Positions 60,111 to 64,000 of a DNA stretch of 64,000 bases are shown here, piece after piece. The notes under the pieces were generated by a model. The model was given only the letters and a program-made list of their open reading frames with translations, ran no database searches and was not told the origin of the DNA. Made by a program: the position numbers and the translations under genes. This DNA is from Planococcus citri. Lineage: Eukaryota; Arthropoda; Insecta; Hemiptera; Pseudococcidae. The stretch spans positions 46,562,001 through 46,626,000 of the forward strand of contig NC_088679.1 of assembly GCF_950023065.1 (NCBI RefSeq), given 5' to 3'. Position 1 is the first letter of the stretch. Each line of letters begins with the position of its first letter.

Positions 60111-60554
60111 GAACTTGCAACTGAGTATGGTCGGAGCAAAATTCTGTTATTCGCCGGGCATCCGCTTGGAGCGCTAATGTCGCCACCCAATCAGCGCAGG
60201 ACGAAGAATCCGTCAGATTTTAGGGAAGGCGCCTCTATAAAAGCAACCTTATCGGTCTACGTAGGTACACCGTGTGTAGACCGCGTATTTTACCGTAAAA
60301 CCGGTTATTTCAAATTCAATACATACTCATGTCCTTCCGTTCCTATTAAATAAAGAAAGATGGTTTTATTTTCATGCGGAGGTGAAATACTAACATGATC
60401 CTGGTATGTAATACTCTGTTTAAGACGGTTATTTATATACGTATTACTTTTCATTGCATTTAAAGGGTAATTTAGAAAATACGAATCATTATTTTTTAAT
60501 ATTATTCCCAGAAGAGTGAGTGTCTATTTGAATCACAGTATTGTACACGTATTT
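60111..60554 (+). promoter_or_regulatory. Compact CCAAT/TATA/poly(A) module, LTR- or promoter-like
   Basis: A GC-richer segment carries CCAAT at 60187-60191, TATAAAAG at 60236-60243 and AATAAA at 60349-60354. This close promoter-plus-terminator spacing is like the U3-R-U5 of an LTR. About 25 bases after the TATA box stands GGTACACCGTGTGTAGACCG, close to a motif in every monomer of the adjoining satellite. I could not define TG/CA ends or a duplication, so a solo LTR is only a hypothesis. Confidence 0.45.
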
Positions 60555-63500
60555 TAAACTTTGATGAGCTACAACTTTTAAACCATATCGAGAACCCTAT
60601 GATTTTATGGCATGATTTTGTGCAGAAATTTATCCTCTTTCCAACGATATGAAATTTGTTGAAATCCGCATAGTTTTTCATCGCTTCATCGCTAAAATTG
60701 AATATTTACGAGTTGAAAAAGCTGATTTTGGGCTATTTTGAACTTTGAAGCGTTAGAACTTTAAAACTAGATCGACAACACCGACATTTCATTGCGTTAT
60801 TTTGTGCAGATTTTTAAGCGCTTTCCAACGGTATGTAATTTTTTGAAATCCTCATAATTTTTCATCTAGAAAAAAGCAATTTTTCAAGACGAAAATGGTT
60901 AAAAATGAGCAAAATGGCCGTTATTTTGAATAAAATTATCCAAAATTTTTTTTTGAGGATACAGTATGGTAGAAAAAATTTAGCACAACACAACGATACT
61001 AAAATCAGAAAAATTCACCGAATAGTTCGCCCAAAACTGCAATTTTTCGTCTTGAGCGTATTAATTTCTTGTTAAAATTACAACTTGACAAGGTACACCA
61101 CAAATGTAGACCGCGAGGTTGCCTTTTGAACTTTGAGGCGTTAGAACTTTCGAAGCAGATCGGGTACCCCCATGTTTGATGGCGTCATTTTGTGCAGAAA
61201 TTTATCAGCTTTTCGATGATATGAAATTTTTTGAAATCCGCATAGTTTTTCATTGCTAAAATCGCATTTTTACGACTCGAAAAAGGCGAATTTGGACCAT
61301 TTTGAACTTTGACGCATCAGAACTTTTAAACTAGATCAACAAGCCCAACATTTTATCGCGTCATTTTGTCCAAAATTTTATAGGCTTTCCAACGATATAA
61401 AATTTTTTGAAATCCCAGTAATTTTTCATTGAGAAAAAAGCATTTTTACGAGATAAAAAGGGTTGAAAATAAACAAAATGACCCTTAAATTGAGTAAAAT
61501 TTATTAAAATTCATTTTTGAGGATACTGTATGGTAGGAAATATGTAGCAGTGCACAACGATACTAAAATCAGAAAAATTCACCGAATAGTTCGCCCAAAA
61601 CTGCAATTTTTCGTCTTGAGCTTATTAATTTCTTGTTAAAATTACAACTTGACAAGGTACACCACAAATGTAGACCGCGAGGTTGCCTTTTGAACTTTGA
61701 GGCGTTAGAACTTTCGAAGCAGATCGGGGACCCCCATGTTTGATGGCGTCATTTTGTGCAGAAATTTATCCTCTTTCCAATGATATGAGATTTTTTGAAA
61801 TCCGCATAGTTTTTCTACGAGAAAGTAGCGTTTTTGCGAGTTGAGAAAGGTGATTTTGGTCGATTTTGAACTTTGACGCATCAGAACTTTTAAACTAGAT
61901 CAACAAGCCCAACATTTTATCGCGTCATTTTGTCCAGAATTTCGTCAGCTTTCCAATGATATGATATTTTTTGAAATCCGCATAATTTTTCATCGCTTAA
62001 ATTGCAATTTTTCAAGACGAAAATGGTAGAAAATGAGCAAAATGGCAGTTATTTTGAATAAAATTATCCAAAATTTATTTTCGAAGGTATTGTATGGTAG
62101 AAAAACTCCACCTCGACCAAAAGGTACCAAAGTAATAAAATTCCACCGAATAGTTTGCTCAAAACTGAAATTTTCCTACTTAAGCTCTTCTTTTTTTTGC
62201 TAAAATTACCACTTGAATCAGGTACACCGCAAATGTAGTCCGGAGGTTGACTCTTGAACTTTGAGGCGTTAGAACTTTCAAAGCAGATCGGGGACCCCCA
62301 TGTTTGATGGCGTCATTTCGTGCAGAAATTTATCAGCTTTTCGATGACATAAATTTTTTTGATATCCGCATAGTTTTTCGTCGCTAAAATTGAATATTTA
62401 CGAGTTGAAAAAGCTGATTTTGGGCAATTTTGAACTTTGAAGCGTTAGAACTTTAAAACTATATCGACAACACCGAAATGTCATTGCGTTATTTTGTGCA
62501 GATTTTTACGCGCTTTCCAACAGTATGTAATTTTTTGAAATCCTAGTAATTTTTCATCGCTTAAATTGCATTTCTTCAAGACGAAAATGGTTGAAAATGA
62601 GCAAAAAGGCCGTTATTTTGAATAAAATTGTCCAAATTTTATTTTCAAGGATACTGTATGGTAGAGAAAATTCAACCCAACCAAACGACACCAAAATTAT
62701 AAAAATTCATCGAGTAGTTCGCCCAAAACTGCAATTTTTCGTCTTGATTGATGCAATTTATAGCTAAAATTACAACTGAGCACAAGGTACACCGCAAATG
62801 TGGACCAGGAGGTTGCCTCTTGAACTTTGGGGCGTTAGAACTTTCGAAGCAGATCAGGGACCCCCATGTTTGATGGCATCATTTTGTGCAGAAATTTATC
62901 CTCTTTTCAATGATATGAAATTTTTCGAAATCCGCATAGTTTTTCATCTCTAAAATGGCATTTTTACAACTCGAAAAAAGGCCAATTTGGACCATTTTGA
63001 ACTTTGACACCTCAGAACTTTTAAACTAGATCGAGAACCCTATGATTTTATGGCATCATTTTGTGCAGAAATTTATCCTCTTTCCAATGATATGAAATTT
63101 TTTGAAATCCGCATAATTTTTCATCGAGAAATTTGCAAATTTTCCACACAAAAATGGCTAAAAATGAGCAAAATGGCCGTTATTTTGAATAAAATTGTCC
63201 AAAATTTATTTTGGAAGGTACTGCATGGTAGAGAAAATTTAACCCAACCAAATGACACCAAAATTATAAAAATTCACCGAGTAGTTGGCTCAAAACTGCG
63301 ATTTACCTACTTGAGCTTATTAATTTCTTGCTAAAATTACAACTTGAAGCAAGTACACCACAAATGTAGACCGCGAGGTTGCCTTTTGAACTTTGAGGCG
63401 TTAGAACTTTTGAAGCAGATCGGGGACCCCCATGTATGATGACGTCATTTTGTGCAGAAATTTATCCTCTTTCCAAAGATACGAAATTTTTTGAAATCCG

Positions 63501-63775
63501 CAACGTTTTTCATCGAGAAAGTAGCGTTTTTGCGAGTTGAGAAAGGTGATTTTGGGCTATTTTGAACTTTGACGCATCAGAACTTTTAAACTAGATCGAC
63601 GAGCCCAACATTTTATAGCGTCATTTTGTCCAGAATTTCGTCAGCTTTCCAATGATATAAAGTTTTTTGAAATCCGCATAATTTCTCATCGCTAAAATTG
63701 CAATTTTTCAAGACGAAAATGGTTGAAAATAAGCAAAATGGCAGTTATTTTGAATAAAATTATCAAAACTTTTTT
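60555..63775. repeat. Satellite array, 565-bp monomers, about 5.7 copies
   Basis: The motif GGTACACC(R)CAAATGTAG recurs at 61092, 61656, 62221, 62786 and about 63352, a period of 564-566 bp. Each monomer holds two related parts starting GAACTTTGA(G/C)GC about 175 bp apart, each followed by CATTTTGTSCAGAA and a TTTTTTGAAATCC block. The first copy is partial. Monomers are diverged by eye, so the array is not newly amplified. The ORF at 63050-63334 is not conserved in the other monomers' frames and is rejected. Confidence 0.9.
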
Positions 63776-64000
63776 TTGATAATGTCGTGTTTTTATTACT
63801 CCATTTACTGTGATGATGGTTAAAACGATCAATTGCGATTGTTTTTTGACCAGAAATTTTTCATTACTCATGAAGAGAATCGCTGGTTTGTCCTCCTACC
63901 CAGCAATTAGCGAACTGAAAATAATGTAGCAGATACTTTCTCTGGCAACGAAAAATCGAATGGTCGATTTCGAACTTGATGTATGTATGTATTTTTATTG
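63776..64000. other. Sequence after the satellite
   Basis: The satellite homology ends at about 63775 and a different sequence follows to the window edge. No ORF or repeat is recognised. Confidence 0.4.

Noticed and set aside
63050..63334. 94-codon ORF in the satellite
   Set aside because: Not kept open in the equivalent position of the other monomers.

Overview
The window looks like nuclear DNA of an insect. It is AT-rich, its genes are broken by GT-AG introns, it carries an insect-type (7tm_6) odorant receptor, and it is full of small non-autonomous transposons. The self-complementary words TAGGTA/TACCTA are scattered through the non-coding DNA, as in some hemipteran genomes. A sap-feeding hemipteran such as a scale insect or mealybug is my best guess, but this is inference. 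All gene models below were assembled by hand from open frames, splice signals and phase agreement between exons.

Left end (1-4353): the 5' half of an LTR retrotransposon on the minus strand. In element order it has an LTR (3911-4353), a Lys-type primer-binding site, a leader, a 730-residue Gag with no visible zinc knuckle, and a textbook G GGA AAC slippery heptamer two codons before the gag stop. A -1-frame ORF then stays open to the window edge. Its first part resembles an SGNH/GDSL-hydrolase fold rather than protease or reverse transcriptase.

Genes, left to right: (1) 10673-12298 (-), an intronless membrane-anchored ATP-grasp-like protein whose ATP- and metal-binding residues look lost. 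(2) 14599-15240 (-), a tentative small spliced gene lying inside a TIR-bounded element. (3) 15865-33760 (+), a regulator-of-microtubule-dynamics (RMDN/PTPIP51-like) gene of eight coding exons. It has a 12.5-kb intron that holds a complete four-exon odorant receptor on the opposite strand (19206-20686) and an apparent alternative 5' exon giving a shorter isoform. (4) 37375-37917 (-), an unidentified candidate gene. (5) 38448-47149 (+), a seven-exon lysocardiolipin/LPA acyltransferase (LCLAT1-like). (6) 51097-54006 (+), a six-exon C2H2 zinc-finger protein. (7) 55597-57484 (-), a six-exon GT31 beta-1,3-galactosyltransferase with one GC-AG intron and a MITE inserted at its stop codon.

Repeats: three 211-bp Tc1/mariner-like MITEs; a PIF/Harbinger-like MITE; two hAT-like MITEs with 8-bp target duplications, one filled with a CCCGTA-type hexamer array; a tRNA-derived SINE-like piece; a roughly 0.7-kb GGTAAATT minisatellite; and a 920-bp MULE-like element. 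Next to that last element is a 1275-bp foldback element with two 616-bp arms. The right end is a roughly 3.2-kb satellite of 565-bp monomers, preceded by a compact CCAAT/TATA/poly(A) module that shares a motif with the satellite.
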